From: Sulfitobacter sp. S223
GTDB taxonomy: Bacteria > Pseudomonadota > Alphaproteobacteria > Rhodobacterales > Rhodobacteraceae
Assembly: GCF_025143825.1 (NCBI RefSeq)
Contig: NZ_CP083560.1
Coordinates: 3,658,001-3,722,000, forward strand
Direction: 5' to 3'
Length of the DNA: 64,000 nucleotides
Shown: piece after piece, positions 18,895-30,000 of the stretch
How the letters are laid out: each line of letters opens with the position of its first letter
Numbering within the stretch: the stretch's first letter is position 1
Notes under the pieces: model-generated
What the model was told of the DNA's origin: nothing
Database searches by the model: none
What the model saw: only the letters and a program-made list of their open reading frames with translations
Translations under genes and position numbers: made by a program

Positions 18895-21659
18895 TGGTTC
18901 TCGGTGGTATCGGCTTTACGGCGCCGTGGCTTTTGCTGGTCCTGGCTGCCCTTCCGATCCTGTGGCTTTTGCTGCGTGCTGTGCCGCCCGCGCCTGTCAA
19001 ACGACGCTTTCCGGGTGTGGCCTTGTTGCTGGGTCTCAAGGACGATGAAACGGTTTCCGACCGCACACCGTGGTGGTTATTGCTGCTTCGTATGCTGGCA
19101 GTTGCCGCGATTATAATCGGCCTCGCCGGTCCCGTTCTAAACCCAGAGGCCGAGCAGGCCGAAGGGGACGGGCCCTTGTTGTTTGTTCTGGATGGCTCTT
19201 GGGCAGGTGCCACGCGCTGGCCCCAGCAACAAGAGGCGATCGAAGCACAGCTGACCAGAGCCAGCCGACTGGGCCGCACTGTCGGTTTTCTTACCCTCAC
19301 CCGCCCCGAAGCGCCGGTGTTCCAGTCCGCAGATGTATGGCGCAGCAGGCTTGCGGGTCTAAGCCCGGCTTCTTGGCAGCCGAACACCGACATGTTGCAG
19401 ACCGCGCGCGATGTGTTGGCCGACGTCGGCCCCTTCGACACTCTTTGGTTCAGCGACACGCTGGCCTACGATGGCCGCGACAACCTACTGGAAGAGCTGC
19501 AATCGCGCGGCACTGTTGAGGCCTATCAAACCGCGCTTAACGTGTTAGCGATTTTGCCCGCGACCTATGAAGACGGAGCCATTCAGTTGCGCATACTTCG
19601 TGCCACCGCAGGCGAAGCGCGCGAGGCTACGATTGTTGCGCAAGGTCGCGATCCGGCGGGCAACGGGCGCATCCTTGCCTCTGCTACAGCGACATTCGAA
19701 CAAGGCGCGACAGAGGCGCAGACCGCCCTTGTTCTACCATCAGAGCTGCGGGCCCGGATCACCCGGTTTGATATTGCAGGCCAACGCTCTGCCGGCGCGA
19801 GCACCCTGAGCGATGACGGGCTACGCCGCCGCGAAGTTGCACTGATTTCAGCGCGCGAAAACCGCGAAGGGCTCGAACTTCTTTCCCCGCTTCACTACAT
19901 TGAGCAGGCTCTGGCCCCTACTGCCGACCTAATTGATGGCAGCCTAGGCGACGTGCTGCCTGCCAACCCCGATGTGATTGTGCTTGCTGACGTGGCGACT
20001 TTGTCAGAGGCAGAGGCGCAACCCCTTACAGACTGGATTGAAGGCGGCGGCATGCTGGTCCGGTTTGCAGGTCCGCGCATTGCTGCATCCGACATATCCC
20101 GCGTTGACGAAGACCCTCTTATGCCTGTGCGTCTGCGTGCGGGTGGCCGCAATGTAGGCGGCGCGATGAGCTGGGGCGAACCCAAAGCGCTATCGCCGTT
20201 CTCCAACGGGTCCCCTTTCTTCGGGCTAACAGTACCTGATGACGTGACCGTCAGCGCCCAAGTTGTAGCACAGCCTGACCCGACCCTGGCAGAGCGTGTG
20301 ATTGCATCGCTAAGTGACGGGACACCGCTCGTTACCCGTAAAGCGGTAGGTCAGGGCCAAATCGTCCTCTTCCATGTTACAGCCACAGCAGAATGGTCCA
20401 CGCTGCCCCTCTCGGGGTTGTTCGTTGAAATGCTGGAACGGCTGGCGGTCTCATCCTCAGCGGCCAGCGCAACATCAACGGCGCTGGAAGATACCACATG
20501 GATACCCCGCCGCGTTCTAGACGGATTTGGCACATTGAGTGAGGCAGGGACCCTGCCTGGCGTAGAGGGACCCGATCTGATTGACGCACCTACAGGCCCG
20601 ATGCTACCTCCCGGTCTCTACACCTCGGGTGACCGGACGATGGCGCGGAATGTACTAACGGCTGACGATACAATCACTGTCGCCTCTTGGCCCGCAGATG
20701 TGCCCGTTCGCGGTCTGTCGGTTACGCCGGAACAGCCGGTAGCAGGGTGGCTGCTGAGTTTTGCGATCTTGCTATTGCTTGCTGATGTGGTTGTCTCGCT
20801 GGCGCTGTCGGGTCGCTTGCTCAGTCGCAGCAATGCCACGGCTGCCGCACTTTTTGGCGCGTTGGTGCTGTTTGCCGCGCCCACCGACGCCCAAACTGCC
20901 GAAGAAGAATTTGCGCTGACCGCAACATCCGAGCTGACATTGGGCCATGTCATAACTGGCGACCCAAACGTGGACGAGATTTCTCTCGCCGGTTTAACGG
21001 GTCTCAGCGACACGCTCTTCTTCCGCACCTCGGTAGAGCCTTCTGTTCCGATGGGCGTAAACCTTGAGACGGATGAGTTGGCCTTTTTCCCGATGCTCTA
21101 CTGGCCCATTACACCGGGTCAGCCGACCCCATCCGCAGAGGCCTATTCGAAACTGAACGACTACCTGAGATCAGGCGGAATGATCCTGTTTGATACCCGC
21201 GATGCAGACACTGCTAGTTTCGGGGCCTCAAGCCCCAATGGCCGCAAACTGCAGGAGCTGGCGGCCCCGCTGGATATCCCCGCGTTAGAGCCGATACCTG
21301 CGGATCATGTGATGACCCGTACCTTTTATCTGCTGCAAGATTTCCCTGGCAGACATAACAGCCGCGATATCTGGGTAGAAGCCGCAGACCCCAACATCGA
21401 ACAGGTCGAGGGCATGCCGTTCCGTGATCTGAATGACGGCGTGACACCAGTTGTGATTGGCGGAAATGACTGGGCTGCTGCATGGGCGGTAACGTCAGGC
21501 GGCGCACCGATGCTACCAGTAGGTCGCGGTTTTAGTGGTGAACGGCAACGCGAAATCGCTTACCGCTTCGGCATCAATCTGGTGATGCATGTGCTCACTG
21601 GAAACTACAAATCGGATCAGGTGCATGTGCCTGCTCTGCTGGACAGGTTGGGCCAATGA
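18891..21659 (+). CDS. BatA/DUF4159 membrane protein of the MoxR operon
   Basis: The 922-residue product starts at the ATGA overlap at 18891 (the frame is open to 18801). The N-terminal 90 residues match the BatA-type two-helix module (GIGFTAPWLLLVLAALPILW; WWLLLLRMLAVAAIIIGLAG), followed by a VWA-like domain (LLFVLDGSWAG). A central glutamine-amidotransferase-like fold comes next (DVIVLADVATLSEAEAQ; WIEGGGMLVRFAGPR) and a further helix near residue 620-640. The C-terminal about 210 residues are DUF4159 (FFPMLYWPITPGQPTPS; LRSGGMILFDTRDAD). Most of the chain is predicted periplasmic. It is presumably a partner of the MoxR/DUF58 pair; the biological target is unknown. Confidence 0.9.
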   Translation: MMVLGGIGFTAPWLLLVLAALPILWLLLRAVPPAPVKRRFPGVALLLGLKDDETVSDRTPWWLLLLRMLAVAAIIIGLAGPVLNPEAEQAEGDGPLLFVLDGSWAGATRWPQQQEAIEAQLTRASRLGRTVGFLTLTRPEAPVFQSADVWRSRLAGLSPASWQPNTDMLQTARDVLADVGPFDTLWFSDTLAYDGRDNLLEELQSRGTVEAYQTALNVLAILPATYEDGAIQLRILRATAGEAREATIVAQGRDPAGNGRILASATATFEQGATEAQTALVLPSELRARITRFDIAGQRSAGASTLSDDGLRRREVALISARENREGLELLSPLHYIEQALAPTADLIDGSLGDVLPANPDVIVLADVATLSEAEAQPLTDWIEGGGMLVRFAGPRIAASDISRVDEDPLMPVRLRAGGRNVGGAMSWGEPKALSPFSNGSPFFGLTVPDDVTVSAQVVAQPDPTLAERVIASLSDGTPLVTRKAVGQGQIVLFHVTATAEWSTLPLSGLFVEMLERLAVSSSAASATSTALEDTTWIPRRVLDGFGTLSEAGTLPGVEGPDLIDAPTGPMLPPGLYTSGDRTMARNVLTADDTITVASWPADVPVRGLSVTPEQPVAGWLLSFAILLLLADVVVSLALSGRLLSRSNATAAALFGALVLFAAPTDAQTAEEEFALTATSELTLGHVITGDPNVDEISLAGLTGLSDTLFFRTSVEPSVPMGVNLETDELAFFPMLYWPITPGQPTPSAEAYSKLNDYLRSGGMILFDTRDADTASFGASSPNGRKLQELAAPLDIPALEPIPADHVMTRTFYLLQDFPGRHNSRDIWVEAADPNIEQVEGMPFRDLNDGVTPVVIGGNDWAAAWAVTSGGAPMLPVGRGFSGERQREIAYRFGINLVMHVLTGNYKSDQVHVPALLDRLGQ

Positions 21660-23698
21660 CATCCACCATCGTATTTGATCCTCTCGTCCCTTGGCCGCTT
21701 TTAATGATGGTCGCCGTGATCGCCACCATCGGTGTGATGCTGGCGTTGGTGCGAGGTCTGCGCGGCTGGGCGTTGCGCGGGCTGGCGGGGCTGGTCCTGC
21801 TCGCTGCGCTATCTGGTCCCTCTTTCCAGCAAGAAGACCGCGCACCACTCAGCGATATTGTATTGATGCTGGAGGATGAGAGCGCCAGCCAGCGCCTTGG
21901 CGACCGTTCCGAGCAAACAGGCTCCGCTGCCGATACGCTTGCCGCCCAAATCGAGGCGCGCCCCAACACCGAACTGCGACGGATCACCGTTGCTGACGGC
22001 CAAGGCGACGTCGGCACAGAGTTGATGAACTCCCTTTCAGAAGCATTGGCAGAAGAACCCCGCGCGCGTGTGGCAGGGATCGTTGCTCTGACAGACGGGC
22101 GGGTACATGATGCGGATCTTCCGGTTGATCTCCCCGCGCCGTTCCACGTTCTGCTGAGCGGCGAAGAAACCGACTGGGACCGCCGCCTGAGTGTCGTAGG
22201 TGCGCCTGCTTTTGCCATCATCGGAGAACCTGTGGTTTTGACCCTGCGCATTGATGATCTTGGCGCGGCTCCTGCCGGTGCGGAATTTGCCGATCTGGAC
22301 ATCTCGATTGACGGAGACGAGCCGCAAAGCTTTCGTGTCCCCATAGGTCAAGACCTTGAGCTGCCGGTGACTCTTCCCCATGGCGGGCGGAACGTGATCC
22401 GGTTTTCTCTGCCTGACGCGGAAGGGGAACTGACCGATCGGAACAATTCCGCACTGATCCAGATAAACGGCGTCCGTGACCGATTGCGTGTTCTATTGGT
22501 CAGCGGAGAACCTCATGCGGGCGGGCGGACGTGGCGCAATCTTCTAAAGTCCGACAGCTCTGTGGACCTGGTTCACTTCACGATCCTGCGGCCACCGGAA
22601 AAGCAGGACGGTGTCCCTGTGTCCGAACTGTCACTTATCGCGTTCCCGACGCGGGAGCTGTTCATGGAGAAGATCGAGGACTTCGATCTGATCATTTTTG
22701 ACCGCTACAAACGACGCGGAATTTTGCCCGGGCTGTATCTTGAGAATATCGCCAACTATGTGCGTAATGGCGGCGCGGTTCTGGTGTCTGCCGGGCCTGA
22801 CTTTGCCAGCGCCGACAGTCTTTTCCGCACGCCTTTGGGTACTGTCTTGCCGGCCAACCCGTCTGCGCGCGTGCTGGAAGAGCCGTATTTGCCCTTAGTT
22901 TCAGATTTGGGCAACCGTCATCCCGTCACAACAGGTTTGCCACAGAACGGCGACTGGGGGCGCTGGCTGCGCCAGATTGATGTCACAGCAACTTCTGGCA
23001 ATGTCGTAATGACGGGCATTGATGATCGGCCGTTACTGATCCTTGATCGCGTAGAGAAAGGCCGCGTAGCATTGCTCGCCTCTGATCACGCGTGGCTGTG
23101 GAACCGTGGGTATGAGGGCGGCGGCCCCCAGTTGGAATTACTGCGCCGGTTGGCTCATTGGATGATGGGCGAACCGGAGCTTGAAGAAGAAGCACTAACC
23201 GCCAGCGCTGAAGGACAGACAATGCGGATCGAACGGCGCACGCTCACCGAAGACGTGCCACCGCTGACCATCACTGGCCCAGATGGAACCGTCACCGAAA
23301 TGCCCTTTTCCCCCGCCGCGCCCGGCCGGTTCGAGGCAATGTTCACTGGCCCCGAGATCGGGCTTTACCGACTAGAGAATGGCGATCAGGTAAGCGTGAT
23401 CGGCCTTGGTCCTGCCGCCCCACGCGAATTCGTCGAAACGATTGCGAATGCCGATGTTTTGGAGCCGACAGTTGGCGCTCTACGCGGTGGTATCATCCGT
23501 TTGGAAGAAGGCCTTCCGAGCATCCGTAATGTACGCGCCGGTCGCCCTGCTGCTGGACGTGGCTGGATTGGCTTTACCCCGCGCGCGGCCTATGAGACCC
23601 GCGATGTCCGCCAGACCCCTATCCTGCCCGCGTGGCTCGTTCTTTTGCTGGCAGCGAGCTTGATCACCGCCGCCTGGCTGCGTGAAGGGCGCAGCTAA
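21656..23698 (+). CDS. Large membrane protein with GATase1-like fold, MoxR operon
   Basis: The 680-residue product starts by ATGA overlap with the DUF4159 gene. Two N-terminal helices (about residues 10-60) and one C-terminal helix (LPAWLVLLLAASLITAAWL) flank a large periplasmic part. That part contains a beta-sandwich-like stretch and a class-I glutamine-amidotransferase-like Rossmann segment (LRVLLVSGEPHAGGRTWRNLL; YVRNGGAVLVSAGPDF). No catalytic Cys triad is seen. Proteins of this layout close MoxR-DUF58-BatA operons in many alphaproteobacteria. It is best described as a membrane component of the same complex; no activity can be assigned. Confidence 0.82.
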   Translation: MTSTIVFDPLVPWPLLMMVAVIATIGVMLALVRGLRGWALRGLAGLVLLAALSGPSFQQEDRAPLSDIVLMLEDESASQRLGDRSEQTGSAADTLAAQIEARPNTELRRITVADGQGDVGTELMNSLSEALAEEPRARVAGIVALTDGRVHDADLPVDLPAPFHVLLSGEETDWDRRLSVVGAPAFAIIGEPVVLTLRIDDLGAAPAGAEFADLDISIDGDEPQSFRVPIGQDLELPVTLPHGGRNVIRFSLPDAEGELTDRNNSALIQINGVRDRLRVLLVSGEPHAGGRTWRNLLKSDSSVDLVHFTILRPPEKQDGVPVSELSLIAFPTRELFMEKIEDFDLIIFDRYKRRGILPGLYLENIANYVRNGGAVLVSAGPDFASADSLFRTPLGTVLPANPSARVLEEPYLPLVSDLGNRHPVTTGLPQNGDWGRWLRQIDVTATSGNVVMTGIDDRPLLILDRVEKGRVALLASDHAWLWNRGYEGGGPQLELLRRLAHWMMGEPELEEEALTASAEGQTMRIERRTLTEDVPPLTITGPDGTVTEMPFSPAAPGRFEAMFTGPEIGLYRLENGDQVSVIGLGPAAPREFVETIANADVLEPTVGALRGGIIRLEEGLPSIRNVRAGRPAAGRGWIGFTPRAAYETRDVRQTPILPAWLVLLLAASLITAAWLREGRS

Positions 23699-23703
23699 GC
23701 GGG

Positions 23704-24132
23704 ATGCCTGTCCGCATACTTGACCGCGATGACTTCGACGATGCACTAAGGCTTTACCGCGTTCTGACACGCGATCCCGTTCCAGTAAGCGACAACCGTG
23801 CCGCATTTGATGCCATCCTTCAACACAGCGGCACCTGCATCATAGGAATGGAACAGGACGGTCAGATCATCGCAATGGTTACCCTTCACCTTATACCCAA
23901 CATGACTTCTGGCGGCAGGCCTTACGCGCTGATCGAAAACGTTGTCACCGATACTGCGCATCGTGGAAGAGGTATTGGCCGCGCCGTTATGCAAAATGCA
24001 TTGGATCGCGCCCGAACTGAAGGTGCCTACAAGGTGATGCTGCTCACTGGTGACGCGCGGGGCGCTGTCGGATTTTACGAAAAGATGGGCTTCTCGGGGC
24101 ATGAAAAGCACGGTCTCGTCGTCAGGTTCTAG
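23704..24132 (+). CDS. GNAT family N-acetyltransferase
   Basis: The 142-residue protein shows the GNAT acetyl-CoA loop (VVTDTAHRGRGIGRAVMQNAL, residues about 80-100) and the preceding beta strands. The C-terminal GAVGFYEKMGF is the usual closing motif. The acceptor substrate is unknown. It starts five bases after the MoxR-operon membrane protein and may be cotranscribed, though it probably serves a separate role. Its TAG stop overlaps the stop of the convergent AEC transporter gene by four bases, with TAG read on both strands across CTAG. Confidence 0.9.
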   Translation: MPVRILDRDDFDDALRLYRVLTRDPVPVSDNRAAFDAILQHSGTCIIGMEQDGQIIAMVTLHLIPNMTSGGRPYALIENVVTDTAHRGRGIGRAVMQNALDRARTEGAYKVMLLTGDARGAVGFYEKMGFSGHEKHGLVVRF

Positions 24133-25040
24133 AACAGCACATGCGCCCAGACTGGCAAAACCAACAGCGATAAGACAACCTGCCAAGTCATAATATCCAC
24201 ATACAGCTCCGCATCGCCGCCCATCTGCTTGGCCACAATATAGCCGTTAGAAGCTGCGGGGGCGGCAAATACCAACACACCGGCAAACACCTGAACTGCG
24301 GGCAGACCCATCAGTGAACCAATCCCTACAAAAAGTGCTGATGCCAACACCGGGCGTATCAATGCACCCAGACAAACGCGCCAATCCAACCGTGCCAAGC
24401 GGCGCAGACTGATCCCGGCACCTACTGCCATCAATCCCACGCCCAGCGCACCGCGGCCGATCATATCCAGCGCGTCAGCAACAGGCAGCGGCAATGAAAG
24501 ACCGCTCAGATTCAGCGCAAGACCGATGACGCAAGCCTGAACCAAAGGGTTGCGCGAAAGCGTCCGGAGCACCTTGGACAGGCTGGCTTTGGAGGGTCCA
24601 TAAGCCGCCAATACAACGATGCATGTAATATTGATCAATGGGATAAGCACGGCAATCGCCACAGCCATCACCGCTATCCCACCGTCCAAAAATTGCTCTG
24701 CTGCGGCAAGGGCGACAAATGCGTTCCACCGGATACTGCTTTGAAACATAGACGTAAACGCGGCATTGCCCAGCTGCTGCCGGGGTAGCAGCCGAAGTGC
24801 AAGCGCCAGCAGCGCCATGATCGCCAGCGTACCAACCAACGCTAGACCAAAGCCCCCGAACCGATCAAGCGAAAGGTCCGAGCGTGCAATCGCCAGGATT
24901 AGAGTGGCAGGGATCAGGCCGCGAAAAGAAAGCGTCTCAATCGCAGCCCATTGGCCGCGCGGAATAATGGCCGACTTAGCCAGCGCATAACCGGCAGCAA
25001 TAATAAGCAACAGGGGAAGGACAGAAAGGACAAGTGACAT
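24129..25040 (-). CDS. AEC family (auxin efflux carrier-type) transporter
   Basis: The 303-residue integral membrane protein has about ten helices in two inverted halves, starting LSVLPLLLIIAAGYALAKSA and ending VLSLLVLPVWAHVLF. The central GVGLMAVGAGISLRRL and ASNGYIVAKQMGGDAEL match the AEC (MdcF/YfdV) pattern. Bacterial members export or import small organic acids such as malonate; the substrate here is unknown. It converges with the GNAT gene and is separated from pbpC by 27 bases on the same strand. Confidence 0.9.
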   Translation of the reverse strand: MSLVLSVLPLLLIIAAGYALAKSAIIPRGQWAAIETLSFRGLIPATLILAIARSDLSLDRFGGFGLALVGTLAIMALLALALRLLPRQQLGNAAFTSMFQSSIRWNAFVALAAAEQFLDGGIAVMAVAIAVLIPLINITCIVVLAAYGPSKASLSKVLRTLSRNPLVQACVIGLALNLSGLSLPLPVADALDMIGRGALGVGLMAVGAGISLRRLARLDWRVCLGALIRPVLASALFVGIGSLMGLPAVQVFAGVLVFAAPAASNGYIVAKQMGGDAELYVDIMTWQVVLSLLVLPVWAHVLF

Positions 25041-25067
25041 GCCAGACCAGTGCCACCCGATGTTGCA

Positions 25068-27098
25068 TTAGTCCAGCCGGATTTCCACGCTTGCACTGTG
25101 CCCTTTTGCATCGACAACAGAGATGCGGTTGAACCCCAACGCGTCTAACGGCAACACAGCATCCCGCCCATGCATTTGCGGGATCATTGGCACGCCGTTC
25201 ACCAGAACCGTGATCGGTAAACTTCCTGACCGGAGTTTAAGCGGAATACCAAAACCACTACGCCTCAGCACTGCGCCATCCGGCGGAAAAGTAACAACCG
25301 GCACATCTGGATTCGCCGCAAAAACTGCATCACGGCTGCGGAATACGCGCAAAGGCTCTGGCAGATGCGCGGTTCCAAGGATCAATGTTTCGGAGGGGGG
25401 TAGCGGCAAGGCAGACCGATCAGGGCCGATCCGGTCAAACGCCTCAAAGAGGACAGGAGCAGCAAGCGCGCCGCCAAATGCACCCGGTACTGGTGTGCCA
25501 TCCGGTCTTCCCAGCCAGACACCAATCACATGACGTCCGTCAAAGCCGACGGACCACGCATCACGGTGCCCATATGAAGTACCCGTCTTATAAGCGATCT
25601 GGCCATCCCTTGCCGCGGCTCCTCTTGGCGGAGCAATACCCGACAAGATATGGGATACCTGCCACGCCGAGACTGCCGACATGAAACGTCTGGATGCTGG
25701 GCCGCGCTGATGCATATCCACGCTTAGCGGCACGCTTTGTCCACCCTGGGCTATACCGGCATAGAGTTGGACCAGATCGTGCAAACTCATCCCTACGCCA
25801 CCAAGCGCCACGGCCAGACCGGCCTGCCCACTTGGTAATTGGGGCTGCGTTCCGGCCCTCCGAAGACCCGCCATTAACCGCGCCGGCCCCAGCTCATGCG
25901 TCAGCAGAACCGGCGGAATGTTCAACGATAGGGTCAGTGCATCGCGCACCGTCAGCATCCCGCGATATTGCCCATCGAAATTTTGTGGCGCGTAACCGCC
26001 AAAGGTAATCGGCGCATCATTGATAAGTGTATCAGGGTGAACCAAGCCTTCGTCAAAGGCCAGCCCATAGATCAAAGGCTTAAGGGTTGAACCGGGCGAA
26101 CGCACTGCCGTGACCATATCGACAAACCCCAGCGTTCCATTCTGCGCAGAGAACGCGGGCGACCCGACGTAAGCAAGCACTTCACCGGTATGATGGTCTG
26201 CAACCAGTATTGCCGCAGACATGCCCTTGGCCAGACCGGCCACAGCGCGCTGTGACAGCAGCTGCATCTGTTTTTGCAATTGCGCATCGATTGTCGTGTC
26301 GTGGCGCAAAGAAGCAGGGGCGCGACTGCGCAATCCCGCGGCCACATGCGGGGCATCCAGTGGCAGAGGGCGCAATTTCCGCGGCACATCGGATTGGTGG
26401 TTATATGGTTGCAGGCCCAAGCGGTTTAACACCCGCGCACGTGCGGCCCGGGCAGCCTCTGGATGGCGGTCAGGTCTGCGGGCCTCTGGCGATTGAGGAA
26501 GCGCGATGAGCAGAGCTGCCTCCGTTTGCGTCAAACGTGCGGGGTCTTTCCCGAACCACATCAGGCTCGCAGCACGCAGTCCTTCAACAGCACCGCCATA
26601 GGGCGCGTGGTGCAAATAGAGCGTAAGAATTTGCTGCTTGCTCAGCTGCCTCTCCAACGCGAGCGCAAGGCGCACCTGGCGCAGCTTGCCAGTCACGGTA
26701 CCCGTTCCCGAATTCTCTAACAGACGTGCCACCTGCATGGTCAGTGTTGAACCGCCAGACACAACCCGCCCGTGGCGGACCGCCTGAAACACGGCCCTAG
26801 CGGCGGCACACAAGTCAATGCCGTTGTGGTGATAATATCGCTTATCCTCAAACGCGATCAACATTTCGATGAATTTTGGGTCTACCTGCTCAAGTTGCGC
26901 AGCAAGCCGCACACGGCCATCCTCTACCGAAAAGGCCCGCAAGAGCGTGCCATCGCGGGCACGCACCTCGGCACCGACTTCTGTCAGGACAGGCGGCAAT
27001 TCGGTCGTGTCAATCCAGTGATCCAGCGTGTCACGACCGTAGGCCGCAAGGCCAAGCACCATAACAGTCAGCACCAGGAATGCCGCGATCTGCTTCAT
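25068..27098 (-). CDS. pbpC: Penicillin-binding protein 1C
   Basis: This 676-residue bifunctional peptidoglycan synthase has one N-terminal anchor helix. The glycosyltransferase domain (GT51, about residues 45-225) includes the catalytic Glu in IAFEDKRYYHHNGID and GGSTLTMQVARLL. The transpeptidase domain has the active Ser in RSPGSTLKPLIYG, SLN in LTLSLNIPPV and KTGTS. The C-terminal about 90 residues form the BiPBP_C domain (VTFPPDGAVLRRSGFGIPL). It overlaps the upstream alpha-2-macroglobulin gene by ATGA, the conserved pairing also seen in E. coli, where the two are proposed to act together in cell wall repair and defence. Confidence 0.96.
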   Translation of the reverse strand: MKQIAAFLVLTVMVLGLAAYGRDTLDHWIDTTELPPVLTEVGAEVRARDGTLLRAFSVEDGRVRLAAQLEQVDPKFIEMLIAFEDKRYYHHNGIDLCAAARAVFQAVRHGRVVSGGSTLTMQVARLLENSGTGTVTGKLRQVRLALALERQLSKQQILTLYLHHAPYGGAVEGLRAASLMWFGKDPARLTQTEAALLIALPQSPEARRPDRHPEAARAARARVLNRLGLQPYNHQSDVPRKLRPLPLDAPHVAAGLRSRAPASLRHDTTIDAQLQKQMQLLSQRAVAGLAKGMSAAILVADHHTGEVLAYVGSPAFSAQNGTLGFVDMVTAVRSPGSTLKPLIYGLAFDEGLVHPDTLINDAPITFGGYAPQNFDGQYRGMLTVRDALTLSLNIPPVLLTHELGPARLMAGLRRAGTQPQLPSGQAGLAVALGGVGMSLHDLVQLYAGIAQGGQSVPLSVDMHQRGPASRRFMSAVSAWQVSHILSGIAPPRGAAARDGQIAYKTGTSYGHRDAWSVGFDGRHVIGVWLGRPDGTPVPGAFGGALAAPVLFEAFDRIGPDRSALPLPPSETLILGTAHLPEPLRVFRSRDAVFAANPDVPVVTFPPDGAVLRRSGFGIPLKLRSGSLPITVLVNGVPMIPQMHGRDAVLPLDALGFNRISVVDAKGHSASVEIRLD

Positions 27099-30000
27099 GG
27101 CGTGACAGTCAAACGTGACGTCGCAGTGATAGCACGGTATTCGGGGCGGTACATGTCCGTCACCAGCGCCGCAGGATGGTGATACGTACCTGGCATCACT
27201 GCCCGCACAATATAGGCAAGCTGAAACGCCTCTGTTCCGGAATGATCCACAGCCGCCAGAAACCGGTCCGAACGAAATTCGACATTCTGCGGCTCAGCTG
27301 GCTCCAACCAATCCAGCGCGCTGATCTGACCACTGGCAAGAAGGCTCGGATTGTCGATCTCAAACCCGCCAGGTAGTGGATCATCGATCATCAGCCGCGC
27401 GCCGATATCCTCAAAGGGGCGAACATCCAACACTGTAACCAACCGAGTACCAGCGGCGACCTGTCCCGACACTGGCTGCCCGTCCATCGTAAAGTACCGA
27501 CGCGTCAGTGCATATCCGTACCCACCTGCCTCTGGCGCAACCTCAGGCACGCCGTAGCTGGTGAGTGTGAGATCAGCTGGTTCGGCGCCGGTATTGTGTA
27601 CCTCTACAACGCGCGGATCGCGGTCGCTAAGCCTGTGGACCACCGCCCCTTCGACGGGCAAACCATTCACCTCAATGCCACTAGTACCTGTTGCGCTATC
27701 GAGCGCGTGGGCGGCAAGCACAACTTGGGCAGCTTCCTGTGTCGACAAGCTGCGGTTTTCTGGCTGCAAGTCGTGCGATATTTCGGTCAGGTCCAGCACG
27801 TTGCTTCCAGCTTCGATCGCCAGCTTCAGGACTGCCGCACGGTCACGTATACCGCTGCCAAAATCATCCCGCCATTTGCTGCGGTCCGCTGATTTCTTCA
27901 GCAGCGCGCCAGCAAGGCCGAACATACGGTCCGCCCGCTGCGTATCGCCATAAGCGGCCAGCGCCGCCCCCAACTGAGCAGCGCTCATTGATGTAGCAAA
28001 AGCACCAGCTTTGGTGTCTGCATAGTAGCGCAAATCTCCCATTTGTGCAGCACCCGCGCGGGCAAGAACCAGCAGCGCATAAGCAATATCCTCACCTCCC
28101 TCATCAAAGTCAGGGGCGAAATTGATCCGGTTGCGCAAGTTATCAAGGGCTGACGCGAGGACCCGCGGTGCGACGGCATGACCTTCGGCCTGTGCCCGCC
28201 AGAGGAAATCGCTCACGTAAGCGTCCAACCAAAAATCCCCTGTTGCTGCCTGCCACATCCCGAACGCACCGTTTGCCGCCTGTCGCGCGGAAACCCGCGC
28301 AATACTGTCAGCGACTTTATCATTGATGCTTTCAGGCGCGCCAAGACCCGCCTCTTGGGCCAAACCGCCAAGATAAAGCAGCGGAAGCGCACCCGATGTG
28401 ACCTGCTCGGTGCAGCCATAGGGATAGCGGTCAAGCTGGCGCAGCAGACCGGGCACATCAAATCGCGCCGATGGGCCGACGGCCAAGGTGGCCTCGGCCG
28501 TACCCGCCCGCAATCCTGTTAGTGCGGCACCATCAAAGGTGAAGCTTTGCCCCGCGTCGAGAGTAAAGCGGCGGGTGGTAGCGACTTCGGGGTCGTTGTT
28601 GCGCACCGGCATACGGAGCACTCGGCGCAGGGTCGCGCCCTCAGGTGTTGTGAGTTCGACGGTAATGTCGTGATCTCCAATCTCTCGCGCAGTCAGATCC
28701 AGTAGCAGGCGCAAAGTAGCGTCCTGCAGAATATTAACTTCCGAAGGTACCGCACCCATTGCAACGCCCGCATCAGCAAACACATTGAGTGCCATGACAC
28801 CACTTTCGCCGCGTGTATGGGTGAACTCCAAAAGCAGGCTGCTTTGATCTTGCGGCGCAAGCAGACGCGGCAGGCTTGCAGTCATGACCACCGAATCGCG
28901 TGCCAAAACGTCTTGCGTCGCGTTTCCAACCGCAGTTTCGGTCCACGCAACGGCCATCAAACGAATTGTCCCGTTGAACGCAGGCCGCGCAACTTCGATC
29001 ACCGCGCGCCCATCTGCGCCCACGGTCACTGGACCGCTGAAGAAAGCCATCAACGCTTCTGTTGGTGGTGGTGATTGCAACTGGGCTGTGGCCACCGCAT
29101 CACCGCCGGACCGGATTGCGCCCATGGCACCGCTTAATCCGTCAATCAGGCGCCCGTAGACATCACGCAAGCCGACTCCAAGACGGCGTTGGCCAAAGTA
29201 ATGATCCGACGGATCGGGCACACTGAAATCCGTCAGATTAAGAATACCCACATCTACCGCTGCGAGCGTGACGTAGGCAGTATCGCCCGCTTTGATCCCC
29301 GTCACATTCACTGGTACAGAAAGAATACCGGCCTGCCCGTCTATGTCCTGCGGCGCCTCAAGTGCCACAGACAGCAGCTTTTCCCCCGGGACGATGCGCG
29401 CGTGGGCCAAGCCCAGACTGCGCGCGGGGTTAAGGCCAGCCTGAACATCCATTGGCCGAATGAAAGTAGCGGTGACATATGCGCTGCTGCCCCAGTCATT
29501 GGTCACAATCAGAGGTATCACAGTCTCCCCTTCGTCAACGTTCATAGTTTTCTGTTCAATCACCCGATTGGACAGGACAGAAATCATCGCCACGCCTGCC
29601 TCGGGTGCCACGATGCGCAAACGGGCAGTATCGCCTGTCGTGTAGGTATCTTGATCCAGTGACACGGCTAAAAAGTCAGGGGTGACCGTAGCATCATCGC
29701 CGCCATACCAACCGGAAGCAAAACTGACCGACGAAACAGTATATTGCGCGTCAGTCCGTTCGACGACAAGTTCGAATTGCCCCCAAGTTGTCGGCTGCGC
29801 CAGTACAGTTGGGACATCAGTCAATGTCATTTCTCCGCTCGCAATGCGGATTCTGCGGGTGATAGGTTCCCATTCCCAGCCGCCCCCATTTTGGTACCAT
29901 TGATAGCGGGTCTCGATCTTGTTGAGAGTCCACCGCACGGGCATCTTTTCGGCGGTAGAAATCACATCAAACTGTGCTTCTGCGCCCTCGGACAAGACGC

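Noticed and set aside
18731..19459. 242-residue antisense frame across the DUF58/DUF4159 junction, and the similar 21595-22344 frame
   Set aside because: Both are antisense to strongly supported operon genes and Ser/Arg-rich, with no recognisable motif.
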